From NCBI GenBank assembly GCA_946885605.1, contig CAMPGR010000019.1, positions 1-39,991 of the forward strand: a DNA stretch of 39,991 nucleotides. Reading direction: 5' to 3'. This document shows positions 16,929-25,104 of the stretch, one piece after another (positions within the stretch are counted from its first letter, which is position 1; each line of letters opens with the position of its first letter). Under the pieces are notes generated by a model. That model was not told the origin of the DNA, did no database searches, and worked only from the letters and a program-made list of their open reading frames with translations. This DNA comes from an uncultured Pseudomonadota bacterium. GTDB lineage: Bacteria; Pseudomonadota; Gammaproteobacteria; Burkholderiales; SG8-41. A program made the translations under genes and the position numbers.

Positions 16929-17642
16929 CTACTTGATCGGCAGGAAGACCGCCGTGGCGAGGCTCTGGATCGCCTTCACCACCGTGCGGTTCTCCTTGTC
17001 GGCGGCGATCTTGGAGAGCACGTCGAGGCTCGCAATCACCTTCCCGAACTCGCGCTCGAAGCTCAGGTTGCGCACCGGCCCGCTCGTCTCGTTCGAGAGC
17101 AGATAGAGCCCCCCCGCGGGATTGTGGGCGTTGGACAGCTTCCAGACCGCGATCTCCACGTTGCGCGCGGCGTTATAGAGTCGCTGGGGATCGAGATCGT
17201 CGAGCACGAAGAATTCCACCTTGTCGTTGAAGGCGCGCTGGATCATGCCGCCGAGTCCTCCGACGAAGGCGAGCACCCGGTCGCCTTCGTAATCTTCGCG
17301 AAAGGCAAGGTGAATCGCGTCCGTGCTGCGCGCGCCTTTCAGCTCGGGGAATCGCCAGCGATGCGGCGTGTAGAAAATTCGCGCGACGCCTGCATCCACG
17401 GTGGTGCGGCTGCTTTTCCGTAACTCGCGCGGATTGCGCCGGTAGAGTTTCTCGGTGAGCACCTTGAGATTCTCGAAAATCTCGCGTTGATGCGCTTCGG
17501 CAACCCGATCGATGTCGGTTTTGACGAGCTGTGCAGCGGTTACGGGGCCGGAGGCGGGCCGGATGGGCGTCGTGCCGTAGCTGGCGCATGAGGTCAATAT
17601 GACAATGCATGGCAGCAATGTGAGTGGCCTTTTCTCGAACAT
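16929..17642 (-). CDS. Uncharacterised lipoprotein
   Basis: A 237-residue protein whose N-terminus MFEKRPLTLLPCIVILTSC ends in a lipobox (LTSC), so it should be lipid-anchored in the periplasm. The mature part is mixed alpha/beta and contains an Asp/Glu-rich strip, HLAFREDYEGDRVLAFVGGLGGMI, and later EFFVLDDLDPQRLYNAARNVEIAVWKL. I do not recognise a named domain. From memory, similar lipoproteins of this size occur in betaproteobacteria without known function. A TAGAAT -10-like hexamer lies on the minus strand at 17692-17687. The gene is separated from the next minus-strand gene by about 250 bases. Confidence 0.75.
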   Translation of the reverse strand: MFEKRPLTLLPCIVILTSCASYGTTPIRPASGPVTAAQLVKTDIDRVAEAHQREIFENLKVLTEKLYRRNPRELRKSSRTTVDAGVARIFYTPHRWRFPELKGARSTDAIHLAFREDYEGDRVLAFVGGLGGMIQRAFNDKVEFFVLDDLDPQRLYNAARNVEIAVWKLSNAHNPAGGLYLLSNETSGPVRNLSFEREFGKVIASLDVLSKIAADKENRTVVKAIQSLATAVFLPIK

Positions 17643-17895
17643 TCTTGTTTCTATCGCGCCTCGCGCCCCTGTAATGCGGCGCGCTCATTCTAATCCACGG
17701 ACTGACCTGTTTAGCGTTTGGGAAGACGTGCTGCCGTTGCGGCCTTCGCCCATCGCTCCGTTTTGGCCACGCATTTTTCCCGGGCTTACGGGGCCCAGGC
17801 GAGCTGCGACCGTAGTTCGGTCGCTGACGAGCACGTCGTGGTTTCCGTGCGCCGCGGTTCAAGCGTCAGCGTGCGGGCCCTGACCGTCTAAGCTG
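17643..17895. other. Intergenic stretch without a supported gene
   Basis: Between two minus-strand genes. Apart from a TAGAAT-like -10 (17692-17687, minus strand) for the lipoprotein gene, I see no RNA gene, terminator with a clear T-run, or plausible reading frame. Base composition is slightly more AT-rich than the coding surroundings. Confidence 0.5.
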
Positions 17896-18471
17896 TTATT
17901 TCGATACGCTTGCCGGCGACCGCTGTTCGTACTCTTTAACGAGTTTCTGATAACGGCGCGTCGTCACCTCGATGCGGCCCCAATCGATGGAACCCGTGGT
18001 GCCGTCCAACTTCACTGAAAAATCCCCGAGATCCCATTCCGCATATTGCGTCGGGAACCTGGAACGCAACGCGTTGTGCATGTGCTTTCGGGCGCGCGCG
18101 GGCTCGCCATATGCTTTGGTGAGCGCGGCCAGGGCGCCACCCTGAGCCTGGATGCCCCACGTTCCGACTTGTATGGACTCCACGATGCCGTCGACCACCG
18201 AGACGCGCAGCTCGCCGCGCACATAGGGTGGCGTACCAGCGCTCGGAATCGAGACGTAGTACTCATCGGCGCCCCATGCCGTGCGGTTGATCGCTTTGCT
18301 GTTGAAGCAAAGCCGACGGGAGATGGAAACCTCTTTCGCCTCGCACGGCGGCACCAGAAACCTCGTCCCAAGTTCCACGCCCAGGACGGTCTTGTCCGGC
18401 GCGGCAGCGGACAACGTGGCTGACGGGTACGCCAAGCAAGCGATGAGAAAGCTATTTCGAACGAGGCTCAT
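17896..18471 (-). CDS. Exported protein of unknown function
   Basis: A 191-residue protein with a signal peptide (MSLVRNSFLIACLAYPSATLSAAA). The mature domain, VLGVELGTRFLVPPCEAKE onward, has several beta strands and includes GELRVSVVDGIVESIQVGTWG and LTKAYGEPARARKHM. That shape is found in small periplasmic proteins that compare paired strands ('...ALTKKYGKP...'), but I cannot name the family with confidence. Two cysteines (PPCEAK and RRLCFNS) in the mature part could form a disulfide. It diverges from the exonuclease gene with only about 40 bases between the preferred starts, so the two probably share a control region. Confidence 0.7.
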   Translation of the reverse strand: MSLVRNSFLIACLAYPSATLSAAAPDKTVLGVELGTRFLVPPCEAKEVSISRRLCFNSKAINRTAWGADEYYVSIPSAGTPPYVRGELRVSVVDGIVESIQVGTWGIQAQGGALAALTKAYGEPARARKHMHNALRSRFPTQYAEWDLGDFSVKLDGTTGSIDWGRIEVTTRRYQKLVKEYEQRSPASVSK

Positions 18472-18513
18472 TCAGTGCATGATACAGTCTTGATGAATCG
18501 CGCCACCACATGG

Positions 18514-19113
18514 ATGCAGCCTAGAGAATTCGTTTGCTCGATTTCCAGGGAGGAAATGGCGAACCTGCCCATTCGGCGGTACGAGGGCAGGGTGTGCCTC
18601 GTGGCAACGGCTCGGGATCTGGAGCACGCGCTGGCGGATCTGCGGCAGGAAAGGGTGGTCGGACTCGATACCGAGACGCGACCGGCATTCAGAAAAGGCG
18701 AGAGCCATCTGCCATGCCTGGTCCAGGCGGCCACCGCTCGGGCGGTGTACTTGTTCCAGTTTCGCGGCCAGAACGTCTTCCCGCTGCTTGCCGAATTACT
18801 TGCCGAACCGCGCATCGCGAAAGCGGGAGTCGGGCTGGCACACGATCTTCGTCAGCTGAAGTTGGTGTTTCCATTCACGGAGCGGAACGTCGTTGACCTG
18901 GGTCAGACCGCCCGCCGCTGTGGCCTCGACCAGAGCGGCGTGCGCAATCTCGCAGGGATTTTCCTCGGGTTCCGGATTCCGAAGGGCAACAGGACGTCAA
19001 ACTGGGCTGTCCGGCAGCTCTCCCCAGCGCAGATTACCTACGCCGCGACGGACGCCTGGACATGCCGGGAGTTGTTTCTGCGTTTCGAGAGCCTGGAGCT
19101 TCTACGGTCGTAA
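18514..19113 (+). CDS. DEDDy 3'-5' exonuclease (RNase D/WRN-like)
   Basis: A DnaQ-fold nuclease that should remove nucleotides from 3' ends of RNA or DNA. From the ATG at 18514 the metal-binding residues are Asp52 and Glu54 (GLDTET, motif I), Asp111 (AHDLRQLK, motif II) and Tyr176/Asp180 (YAATDAW, motif III). That is a complete DEDDy set. There is no HRDC domain, so it is a single-domain enzyme of about 200 residues. Starts at 18475 (GTG), 18493 and 18556 are also in frame. The 18514 start keeps the segment ISREEMANLPIRRYEG, which I associate with this family, while the ATG at 18556 has a nearby GGGAGG but only two bases of spacing. It lies next to the methylase remnant. Confidence 0.85.
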   Translation: MQPREFVCSISREEMANLPIRRYEGRVCLVATARDLEHALADLRQERVVGLDTETRPAFRKGESHLPCLVQAATARAVYLFQFRGQNVFPLLAELLAEPRIAKAGVGLAHDLRQLKLVFPFTERNVVDLGQTARRCGLDQSGVRNLAGIFLGFRIPKGNRTSNWAVRQLSPAQITYAATDAWTCRELFLRFESLELLRS

Positions 19114-19169
19114 AACCCGCCCAATATTCCCGTTGAACCTGTGAGATTGGACCCGCTTGCCCGTGATTC

Positions 19170-19453
19170 TCATTGCAGCGTGCGCAATGCGGTCAGTGCT
19201 TCGGCAATTTCCCTGCCCTTGGCTTCTATTAAAGCGAGAAGTACTGCCAGAGTGCGCGTGTCGATTACCGTCTTGCGGTTCGGGTTGACAGCTTTTAAGC
19301 CGTACACGGCGTTTTCTATCGCCTGGGCCTTGGCAGCAGCCTCGCGGGCCGCCTTGTTAAGCGTCGTAGAAGCAGGCCCTCGTACACCTGCGACAGCGTG
19401 AAGACGTGCGTCGTCCTCCCCACACAACGCCCCGTTATTAGAACTACCCTCAT
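19170..19453 (-). pseudogene. Remnant of an N6-adenine DNA methylase (HsdM-like), internally deleted and frameshifted
   Basis: Two pieces in different frames on the minus strand look like the two ends of one methylase. From the ATG at 19453 the sequence reads ...RTTHVFTLSQVYEGLLLRR, which resembles the segment just before the 'GQFFTPRE' region of type I methylases. In a second frame, from about 19360 to the stop at 19170, it reads NKAAREAAAKAQAIENAVYGLKAVNPNRK..., resembling the C-terminal end of the same family ('YDLKAVNPN...DTRTP...'). The SAM-binding and NPPF/Y catalytic core is missing between them. The family assignment rests on recall and was not searched. A TAGAAT hexamer at 19484-19479 may be the old promoter. 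No specificity or nuclease subunit is present. Confidence 0.5.
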
Positions 19454-19620
19454 GATTGTAAGACGCTTCGGCGCTGTCATTCTAGGCTGGCTACGGTGTC
19501 ACTGGTGCCCACACCGCCGACGTTGATCTATGCTCCTGAATTGGGCTACGATCGCTGCGAAAATAGCAACGATAGAATTCATGTAGGCCAATCTTGCCGC
19601 GGTTCTCTTCGGTATCTAGC

Positions 19621-19641
19621 CAACGCGACGCGCTCGCGTTG
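19621..19641 (+). terminator. Hairpin with short T-run, terminator-like
   Basis: CAACGCG (19621-19627) pairs with CGCGTTG (19635-19641) around a 7-base loop, followed by ctcctttt. It lies in the non-coding stretch ahead of the hydrolase at 19754 and about 500 bases behind the exonuclease, so its target transcript is unclear. The stem is perfect but short. Confidence 0.3.
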
Positions 19642-19753
19642 CTCCTTTTGCACCCCGAGAAGTCGCTGCACCTGTGTGAGATCGCACGTGTGGCCGTCTA
19701 TTTTCCCCTCTCGAATTCAAGGAGAAGATTTCGGATGGGAATAATCTCTTAAG

Positions 19754-20569
19754 ATGCCGGCTTTCCGAAATTCGCCCGACCTGGAAATGTTCTATCAGGT
19801 CGATGATTTCACCGACCCGTGGACGGAACCCGAGACCGTCCTGATGCTTCACGGCAACTGCGAGAGCAGCGCGGCGTGGTATGCATGGGTGCCGCATCTC
19901 GCCCGGCGCTTTCGCCTGGTGCGCCCCGACATGCGAGGCTACGGGGCATCGACGCCCATGCCCCGCGATTTTCCCTGGACACTCGACCTTCTGATCGACG
20001 ACTACGTGCGGCTCATGGAAGCGCTCGGGATCCAGCGGTTCCATCTCATCGCGGCGAAGATCGGGGGAACGATCGCCCGCGCGTTTGCCGCGCGTCGCCC
20101 TGAACGCGTGATCACGCTTACTGTCGTCGGCACGCCGCCGGCAAAGCGGCCAGGGGCCGAGCGGATTCCTGAGCTCACCGACGAATTCGAGCGGCACGGG
20201 GTCGAACATTGGGCAAGGCGCACGATGACGGGGCGGCTCGGCGATGCGTTCCCGGAGGAGGGCGTTAAATGGTGGAGCGGGTTCATGGGGCGCACCGCCG
20301 TATCCACCGTGATTGGCTTCAACGAAAAAATCAACTACGTCGATATCTGCGCGGACCTGCCGCAGATCCGGTGCCCGACGCTCGTCATCACCACGCAGGA
20401 GAGCGGCCTCGCTTCGGTGGAGCGCACGCGCGCGTGGCAGGAAACGATCCCGAACTCGGAGCTCCTCGTGCTGTCCGGCAATTCCTACCACGCTGCAGCG
20501 AGCGATGCGGAGCGCTGTGCGCGGGCGGCACTGGAATTCATCACCAGAAAGAGTAGCGCTACGCTGTAA
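19754..20569 (+). CDS. Alpha/beta hydrolase-fold protein with Lys at the nucleophile position
   Basis: A 271-residue protein with the normal frame of an alpha/beta hydrolase: MLHGN at 31-35 (oxyanion), RPDMRGYGAST at 57-67, and a late His246 (GNSYHAA) in the base position. At the nucleophile elbow, where G-x-S-x-G-G is expected, it reads A100-A101-K102-I103-G104-G105, so the catalytic Ser is replaced by Lys. The acid position near ITTQESGLAS has Glu216 rather than a clear Asp. The rest is well conserved, so the gene is not decaying. It may have no hydrolase activity, or a changed mechanism (binding, decarboxylation, isomerisation). I recall relatives with 'AKIGG', so the change may be family-wide. 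The ATG at 19754 has a weak ribosome site. Confidence 0.82.
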   Translation: MPAFRNSPDLEMFYQVDDFTDPWTEPETVLMLHGNCESSAAWYAWVPHLARRFRLVRPDMRGYGASTPMPRDFPWTLDLLIDDYVRLMEALGIQRFHLIAAKIGGTIARAFAARRPERVITLTVVGTPPAKRPGAERIPELTDEFERHGVEHWARRTMTGRLGDAFPEEGVKWWSGFMGRTAVSTVIGFNEKINYVDICADLPQIRCPTLVITTQESGLASVERTRAWQETIPNSELLVLSGNSYHAAASDAERCARAALEFITRKSSATL

Positions 20570-20635
20570 CCGCGACGGCGCGCGGGGCCGCCGCATCCTC
20601 CCGCCGGCGCGCGCGGGGCGGTGACGTGGAGACCG

Positions 20636-22387
20636 CTATCGGGCAGGAATGACGGGAAGCAGCAGATAGGCCTGGCGTGACGGACCGGTATGCAGGGTCA
20701 CGTCCGCGCCGAAAACGGCAGCGGGGCGATCGCGCGGGTCGTTGTGCCGGAAGGGCCCGACGCCGGTGAATACCTCGTTCAGATTTCCCAGCCCGCTGGA
20801 CACCCCGCCGGGGTACTCATAGTCGCGCCCGCGCACGGTGAGGCCGATGCGGCAGCCCTTGGGGACAACGATGCACGTCGGCCATACCTCCACAGCGAGC
20901 TCGTATACCTCACCGGGCGTGAGCTTCTGTATCTCGTCATGCGTATGATACGGGCGATACGGAAGCGACAGCGCCTTGTCGAGCTTGCGATGCGAAGCCC
21001 GAAGCCACCCCTGCGCGACGGGCGTGTGTGGGTCGAGGGCGCCCATGAAGGTCACTTCCTTGAGGTCGGGCGAGAAGACGCGCACCACGAGGAAAAGGTC
21101 GGCATCCTCGCTGGCTGAGGAAACCCAGAGCTTCGCGGCGATGGGGCCGGTGATCTCAGTTTCTCGGGCGAGCGGTGAAGTGAGGAACGTGACGCCGTCT
21201 GAAAGGCCGCCATACGTGATCCTGCCTTCCTGCTCCGGCCCTTGCGCATCGAGTGCGAGGTTTTCGGGGCGCAGAAAAAATTTCGTCCACTGCGTGCGGG
21301 CGAGCGGCCATTCGTTGTCATGGCGCTCGACGAAGCGCTCGCCGGGATGGCGCACCTGAAGCACGACTCTCGGCTGCTTCGACCAGCCGGTGTCTTCGCC
21401 CTTCAAGAAATGCCCGAAAAAGCGCTTCTGCAGCCGCACGCCGTAATCGGTGTAGAACTCGGTCCAGTGCTCGATGCCGTGCACTTCGAGCCATTTCTCG
21501 CTCGAGGCGGCCCGCACGAAGCCTTCGAAGTTGCCGCGCGGATGCAGGCCCTGTCCGCCCCAGTTCGCAGCCGAGAGAACCGGCACTCGCACCTGCGACC
21601 AGTCGGGCATGCGGGAGGTCCAGTACTCATCGCTCGCCAGCGCGTTGGCGAAACAGTCCGCGGGAAAGTCGCACCGCTGCGCGCCGAGTTCCTCCTCGGT
21701 GAGCGTTTGGGGACCCGACACCCAGTCGCCGTTCATGCGACTGCGGTAGCCTCGGGTCCCACGCCCGTGCTGCACCGAGAGGATCTGCTTCGGGAACCAG
21801 GTATCGGCGAAGCTGCAGTAGATGCCGCCGTGATGGGTCATGTCGCGGTAGTAATCGGCCGCACCTTCCCAGACGCAGATCGCAGTGAGGTGCGGCGGCT
21901 GCAGCGCCGCGGCCTGCCACTGGTTCATGGCATAATAGGAGATTCCGTTCAAGCCGATCTTGCCGTTCGACCACGGCTGCTGCGCCGCCCACTCGATGCA
22001 CTGACAGTAGTCCTGCGCTTCCCGGCGCGACCACATGTCGAGGACACCAGGCGAACGTCCGGCGCCCCGGGAATCGACCCGCACGATGGCATAGCCGTCC
22101 GGCACCCACTTTTCCGGATCCACCACTTCCCAGTTCTGGTACTTGTTGGAGGATCCGGCCGGCACGTTCGGATGCTCGTCGCACATCCGTTGCCACTGGT
22201 CGTGGTACAGATCGTCGAAGTGGAGCCATTTGCCGTACGGGCCGCAAGTCATGATGACGGGATGGCGGCCGCTTTGCACGGGGCGGAACACGTCGGCGCG
22301 GAGCATCACGCCGTCTTCCATCGCGATGGGGACGTCCCATTCGATCAGCATCCCGTCGCGGATTTCACTCACTTCACGATATGGCAT
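20636..22387 (-). CDS. CocE/NonD-family hydrolase (X-Pro dipeptidyl-peptidase-like)
   Basis: A 583-residue serine hydrolase. The N-terminal alpha/beta domain has MEDGVMLRADVFRP at 23-36, VRVDSRGAGRSPG at 102-114 and the nucleophile elbow GLNGISYY with Ser150. The C-terminal third is the beta jelly-roll typical of X-Pro dipeptidyl-peptidase and cocaine esterase (TGPIAAKLWVSSASEDADLFLVVRVF...). Members hydrolyse esters or amides; the substrate here is unknown. No signal peptide is seen, so it is probably cytoplasmic. It is the last gene of a minus-strand set and begins 46 bases behind the Gfo/Idh stop. A 24-bp tandem duplication occupies most of that gap. Confidence 0.9.
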   Translation of the reverse strand: MPYREVSEIRDGMLIEWDVPIAMEDGVMLRADVFRPVQSGRHPVIMTCGPYGKWLHFDDLYHDQWQRMCDEHPNVPAGSSNKYQNWEVVDPEKWVPDGYAIVRVDSRGAGRSPGVLDMWSRREAQDYCQCIEWAAQQPWSNGKIGLNGISYYAMNQWQAAALQPPHLTAICVWEGAADYYRDMTHHGGIYCSFADTWFPKQILSVQHGRGTRGYRSRMNGDWVSGPQTLTEEELGAQRCDFPADCFANALASDEYWTSRMPDWSQVRVPVLSAANWGGQGLHPRGNFEGFVRAASSEKWLEVHGIEHWTEFYTDYGVRLQKRFFGHFLKGEDTGWSKQPRVVLQVRHPGERFVERHDNEWPLARTQWTKFFLRPENLALDAQGPEQEGRITYGGLSDGVTFLTSPLARETEITGPIAAKLWVSSASEDADLFLVVRVFSPDLKEVTFMGALDPHTPVAQGWLRASHRKLDKALSLPYRPYHTHDEIQKLTPGEVYELAVEVWPTCIVVPKGCRIGLTVRGRDYEYPGGVSSGLGNLNEVFTGVGPFRHNDPRDRPAAVFGADVTLHTGPSRQAYLLLPVIPAR

Positions 22388-22400
22388 GGCCCTTCGCCTC

Positions 22401-22448
22401 GAGACGCTTCTAGAGCGCTACCTTGAGACGCTTCTAGAGCGCTACCTT
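22401..22448. repeat. Perfect 24-bp tandem duplication over a stop codon
   Basis: Copies at 22401-22424 and 22425-22448 are identical and each begins gagacgcttctagagc. The second copy (on the plus-strand axis) contains the actual TAG stop of the Gfo/Idh gene at 22436-22434; the first copy lies in the gap ahead of the CocE gene. The repeat thus duplicates the last codons plus stop of the upstream gene. Confidence 0.95.
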
Positions 22449-23432
22449 TACTGGCTGGCCGGTTTGCGCTGATTTGACGACCGCCTCGAATACGGCAACG
22501 CCATGAAGGATCTGCTCGTGCGTCACGGGGTATGGCGCCTCGTTTCGTATGGCGGCGGCAAACGCTTCCATCACGGCTTTCACCGGATTGAAGCCCTTGT
22601 GCTCGATGATCTCCGGCTTGCCCGCCGCGTGGGGATTATCGGCAACCGGAATGAAGCGGAACGTGTCCAGGCTCGGGCGCATGGTGTCCGCTATGCCGCG
22701 CGTGCCGAACGCGGCGATGCAATAGCTCCCCGCGCTCGCAAGCGTGCAGTAATTCGTCGAAACGACGCCATTCCTGTGCTTCAGCGTGAATACGGTGGTG
22801 TCGTCCACGAGCGGCGCTGCGCGGCGCGTGTTGATGCAATACGCTTCTTCGACTTCGCCGCACAGATCGATGAAGCCATCGACGAGATGCACGCCCAAGC
22901 CCGTCATGGCGCCGGCCGGTGTTTCCTCGGGATGGGTGCGCCACGACTCTTTCGGGAGCGCCAGTCCGCTCGGTGAGGACACTTCACCCACGCAGAACGA
23001 AAGCGTGCCGAGGCTGCCGTCGTGCACCCGTTTCCGGATTTCGCGGACGGAGGGGTGGAAGCGCCGCTGAAAATCGACGGCCAGCACGACGTGAGCCTGC
23101 TTGACCGCATCGATGGCTGATTTGGCGCTCGAAACGGTGAGCGTGAAGGGTTTCTCCACGCACACGTGCTTTCCCGCCTGGGCGGCGCGCCGCACGTGCT
23201 CCTCGTGCTGGCTGTGCGGAGTCGTATAGACGACCGCGTCGATATCGGGATCGCTCAGTATCGCGTCGAGATCGTCCCGCAGATGGAGCTTCCTCTCCCG
23301 ACAGAACGCTTCGGCCTTGGCGCGCGTTCGCGTATTGGCTGCAACAAAGCTGATCTTGTCCGTCTTTCCCTGAACCGAATCGACGATGGTCTTGCCCCAC
23401 CAGCCGAGTCCTACGATGGCCGCTCGAACCAT
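22434..23432 (-). CDS. Gfo/Idh/MocA-family NAD(P)-dependent oxidoreductase
   Basis: A 332-residue dehydrogenase. The Rossmann motif is GLGWWG at 8-13. 'DIDAVVYTTPHSQHEEHV' leads to the conserved EKP at 93-95, whose Lys is usually catalytic. GLGVHLVDGFIDL near 178-190 carries the expected His/Asp pair, and a C-terminal beta-sheet domain follows. Such enzymes oxidise or reduce sugars, inositols or related hydroxy compounds; the substrate is not readable. The ATG follows AAGGAGG, and just upstream a small hairpin (gcggga/tcccgc with loop tcg, 23462-23448) sits next to that site. Spacing of 91 bases from the rhodanese stop leaves room for its own promoter. Confidence 0.92.
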   Translation of the reverse strand: MVRAAIVGLGWWGKTIVDSVQGKTDKISFVAANTRTRAKAEAFCRERKLHLRDDLDAILSDPDIDAVVYTTPHSQHEEHVRRAAQAGKHVCVEKPFTLTVSSAKSAIDAVKQAHVVLAVDFQRRFHPSVREIRKRVHDGSLGTLSFCVGEVSSPSGLALPKESWRTHPEETPAGAMTGLGVHLVDGFIDLCGEVEEAYCINTRRAAPLVDDTTVFTLKHRNGVVSTNYCTLASAGSYCIAAFGTRGIADTMRPSLDTFRFIPVADNPHAAGKPEIIEHKGFNPVKAVMEAFAAAIRNEAPYPVTHEQILHGVAVFEAVVKSAQTGQPVKVAL

Positions 23433-23447
23433 GTGTCCTCCTTTGCA

Positions 23448-23462
23448 GCGGGATCGTCCCGC
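23448..23462 (-). promoter_or_regulatory. Inverted repeat next to the Gfo/Idh ribosome site
   Basis: GCGGGA-tcg-TCCCGC, a perfect 6-bp stem immediately ahead of the AAGGAGG site. It could be an operator half-site pair or a translational hairpin. The rest of the gap holds no clear -35/-10 pair. Confidence 0.3.
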
Positions 23463-23523
23463 GTAGCGGATGATACTTTATGCGCGCGTCGTCATTCCGG
23501 GCTAGTCTCGTCGGGTTCCACGC

Positions 23524-25095
23524 CTATCCAATTTTGAACAACGCCCGGTCTTCGGCACTCAACTGCGCCATCAGCCCGGTTTCCCAGGCAAGGTACTGCT
23601 TCATCGCCTCGCGGTTGCCGGCATGGCGGTCGTGGACGAAGAAGAGATAGTCGATGCACTGGGCATCGGGCGGCATTCCGGGCGACGATTCCGTTGCGTA
23701 GCCCGCGCTTGTCCAGGCGTCGATACCGCCTGCAAGGCGCCGCACATCCTTCTTGCCCGCTTCGTGGAGATCCTTTGCCGCGATCTCTGCAATGCCGCGC
23801 TCCGCGACGAGCACCAGCATACCCTCGACAGCGCGCGCTTCGGCAGCGATACGCGGGCGTATCGTCCAGCGGCTTCCCGGAACGTGCCGTTTGCGGAACG
23901 CCATGCTCGCGCCGAGATGCAGCACCGCGCAGCGGCCGGCGAGACGCTTCAACTCGGCGGGCGAGATTTCCGGAATATCGGGCAGTGCGGCCCTTGGCGT
24001 CTCGGGAACCACAAGGTCTGCGCGCACGCCGCCTTCCAGCACATACGCGTCATAGCCCAGCTGCTTGAGCCAGCTCGCCACGACCGGCGCGCGCACGTGC
24101 TCGCCGCCGTCGGCGAGCACCACCCGGGCATTGCGCACGCCTATCCATTGATCGGTCGCCTGTATGAGCTGCCCCCCGGGCGCATGGCGCGCGCCGGGCA
24201 GCGAGCCCGCGCTGAATTCCTCCGGCGTGCGCACATCGCATACATAGGTCGTGCGGTCGGGCTCCTGCAGCCATGCCAGTACCTGGCCGCCCGCAACGCG
24301 CGAAACCGAAAAGCGCGCCATCAGCTTTTCTGCAGCCTCTTGTTGGGCGGGCAGCGTCCCGTCGTCGATGCGCGGGGGGTATTGGCGTGCAGAGCCGTAT
24401 TCGAGCTCGAGATCGGCGAGACGCCACCCTTGCGTGCCGTTCTCGAGCGCGTAAACCGGGTTCGGTACGCCGAAATTGAGGAGCGTCTGCGCCCCGAGTA
24501 TGGAGCGCGTGCGGCCCGCGCAATTCACGACGATCTTCGTCTTCGGATCGCGCACGATGCTCGCGACGCGGTACGGCAGCTCCGCATTGGGGCAGCATAT
24601 GCTGCCGGGTATCGTCATCTTGTGGTGCTCGTCGCGAGGCCGGCCGTCGAGAAGCACGTAGTCTTCGCCTGCGTCCTTCATGCGCAGCAGCTCCCGGGCC
24701 GTGAGCCGTGGCGTGTGGTACACGTGCTCGACGAGCTCCCCGAAGAGCTTGCTCGGAACGTTAACTCCGGCGAAGAGCGTATAGCCCGCGGCCGACCATC
24801 CCTTGGTTCCGCCGTCGAGCACCGCTACATCCGAATAGCCTTGCTCTCTAAGGCGGCGCGCTGCGAGGCGCGCGACTCCGCTCTCTCCGTCATCGCACAG
24901 CACCACACGCACCGACCGGCGCGGAACAAGCGTGCCGATATCGAGCTCGAGGCGGCTATAGGGCAGCGGTGTCGCAAAGAGCAAATGCGATTCGCCGAAC
25001 TCGCCCGCTTCCCGCACATCGAGGAGCGCGATCTCCCCGCCGCCATGCAGCATCGACTGGAGTTCTCGGGGCGTGACAGATCGATCGGGATGCAT
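23524..25095 (-). CDS. Four-domain rhodanese-like protein
   Basis: A 523-residue cytoplasmic protein made of four tandem rhodanese folds (about 6-106, 129-230, 262-360, 376-468), each ending in a 'GG..W' or equivalent. Domain 1 has an active loop at C67 (CDDGES) and domain 2 at C192 (CAGRTR). In domain 3 the Cys position is Ala328 (LADGGEH), and in domain 4 it is Ala431 (VAERGI), so those two cannot carry a persulfide at that site. Rhodaneses move sulfane sulfur between thiols, sulfite and cyanide. The gene starts 9 bases behind a TauE/SafE exporter, so a joint role in sulfur handling is likely. The C-terminal 50 residues (CIDYLFFVHDRHAGNREAMKQYL) form an added helical tail seen in some relatives. 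Confidence 0.9.
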   Translation of the reverse strand: MHPDRSVTPRELQSMLHGGGEIALLDVREAGEFGESHLLFATPLPYSRLELDIGTLVPRRSVRVVLCDDGESGVARLAARRLREQGYSDVAVLDGGTKGWSAAGYTLFAGVNVPSKLFGELVEHVYHTPRLTARELLRMKDAGEDYVLLDGRPRDEHHKMTIPGSICCPNAELPYRVASIVRDPKTKIVVNCAGRTRSILGAQTLLNFGVPNPVYALENGTQGWRLADLELEYGSARQYPPRIDDGTLPAQQEAAEKLMARFSVSRVAGGQVLAWLQEPDRTTYVCDVRTPEEFSAGSLPGARHAPGGQLIQATDQWIGVRNARVVLADGGEHVRAPVVASWLKQLGYDAYVLEGGVRADLVVPETPRAALPDIPEISPAELKRLAGRCAVLHLGASMAFRKRHVPGSRWTIRPRIAAEARAVEGMLVLVAERGIAEIAAKDLHEAGKKDVRRLAGGIDAWTSAGYATESSPGMPPDAQCIDYLFFVHDRHAGNREAMKQYLAWETGLMAQLSAEDRALFKIG

Positions 25096-25104
25096 GATTC
25101 GATT

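Noticed and set aside
19496..19744. 82-codon plus-strand frame ahead of the Lys-type hydrolase
   Set aside because: Cys/Arg/Ser-rich translation without a domain, no ribosome site, lies in the decayed stretch.
20570..20635. GC-rich inverted-repeat-like gap as a bidirectional terminator
   Set aside because: The gcgcgc runs do not form one clean stem and no T-run follows on either strand.
22401..22448. The 24-bp repeats as CRISPR or transposon target sites
   Set aside because: Only two adjacent copies without spacers, no inverted ends, no transposase and no element between them.
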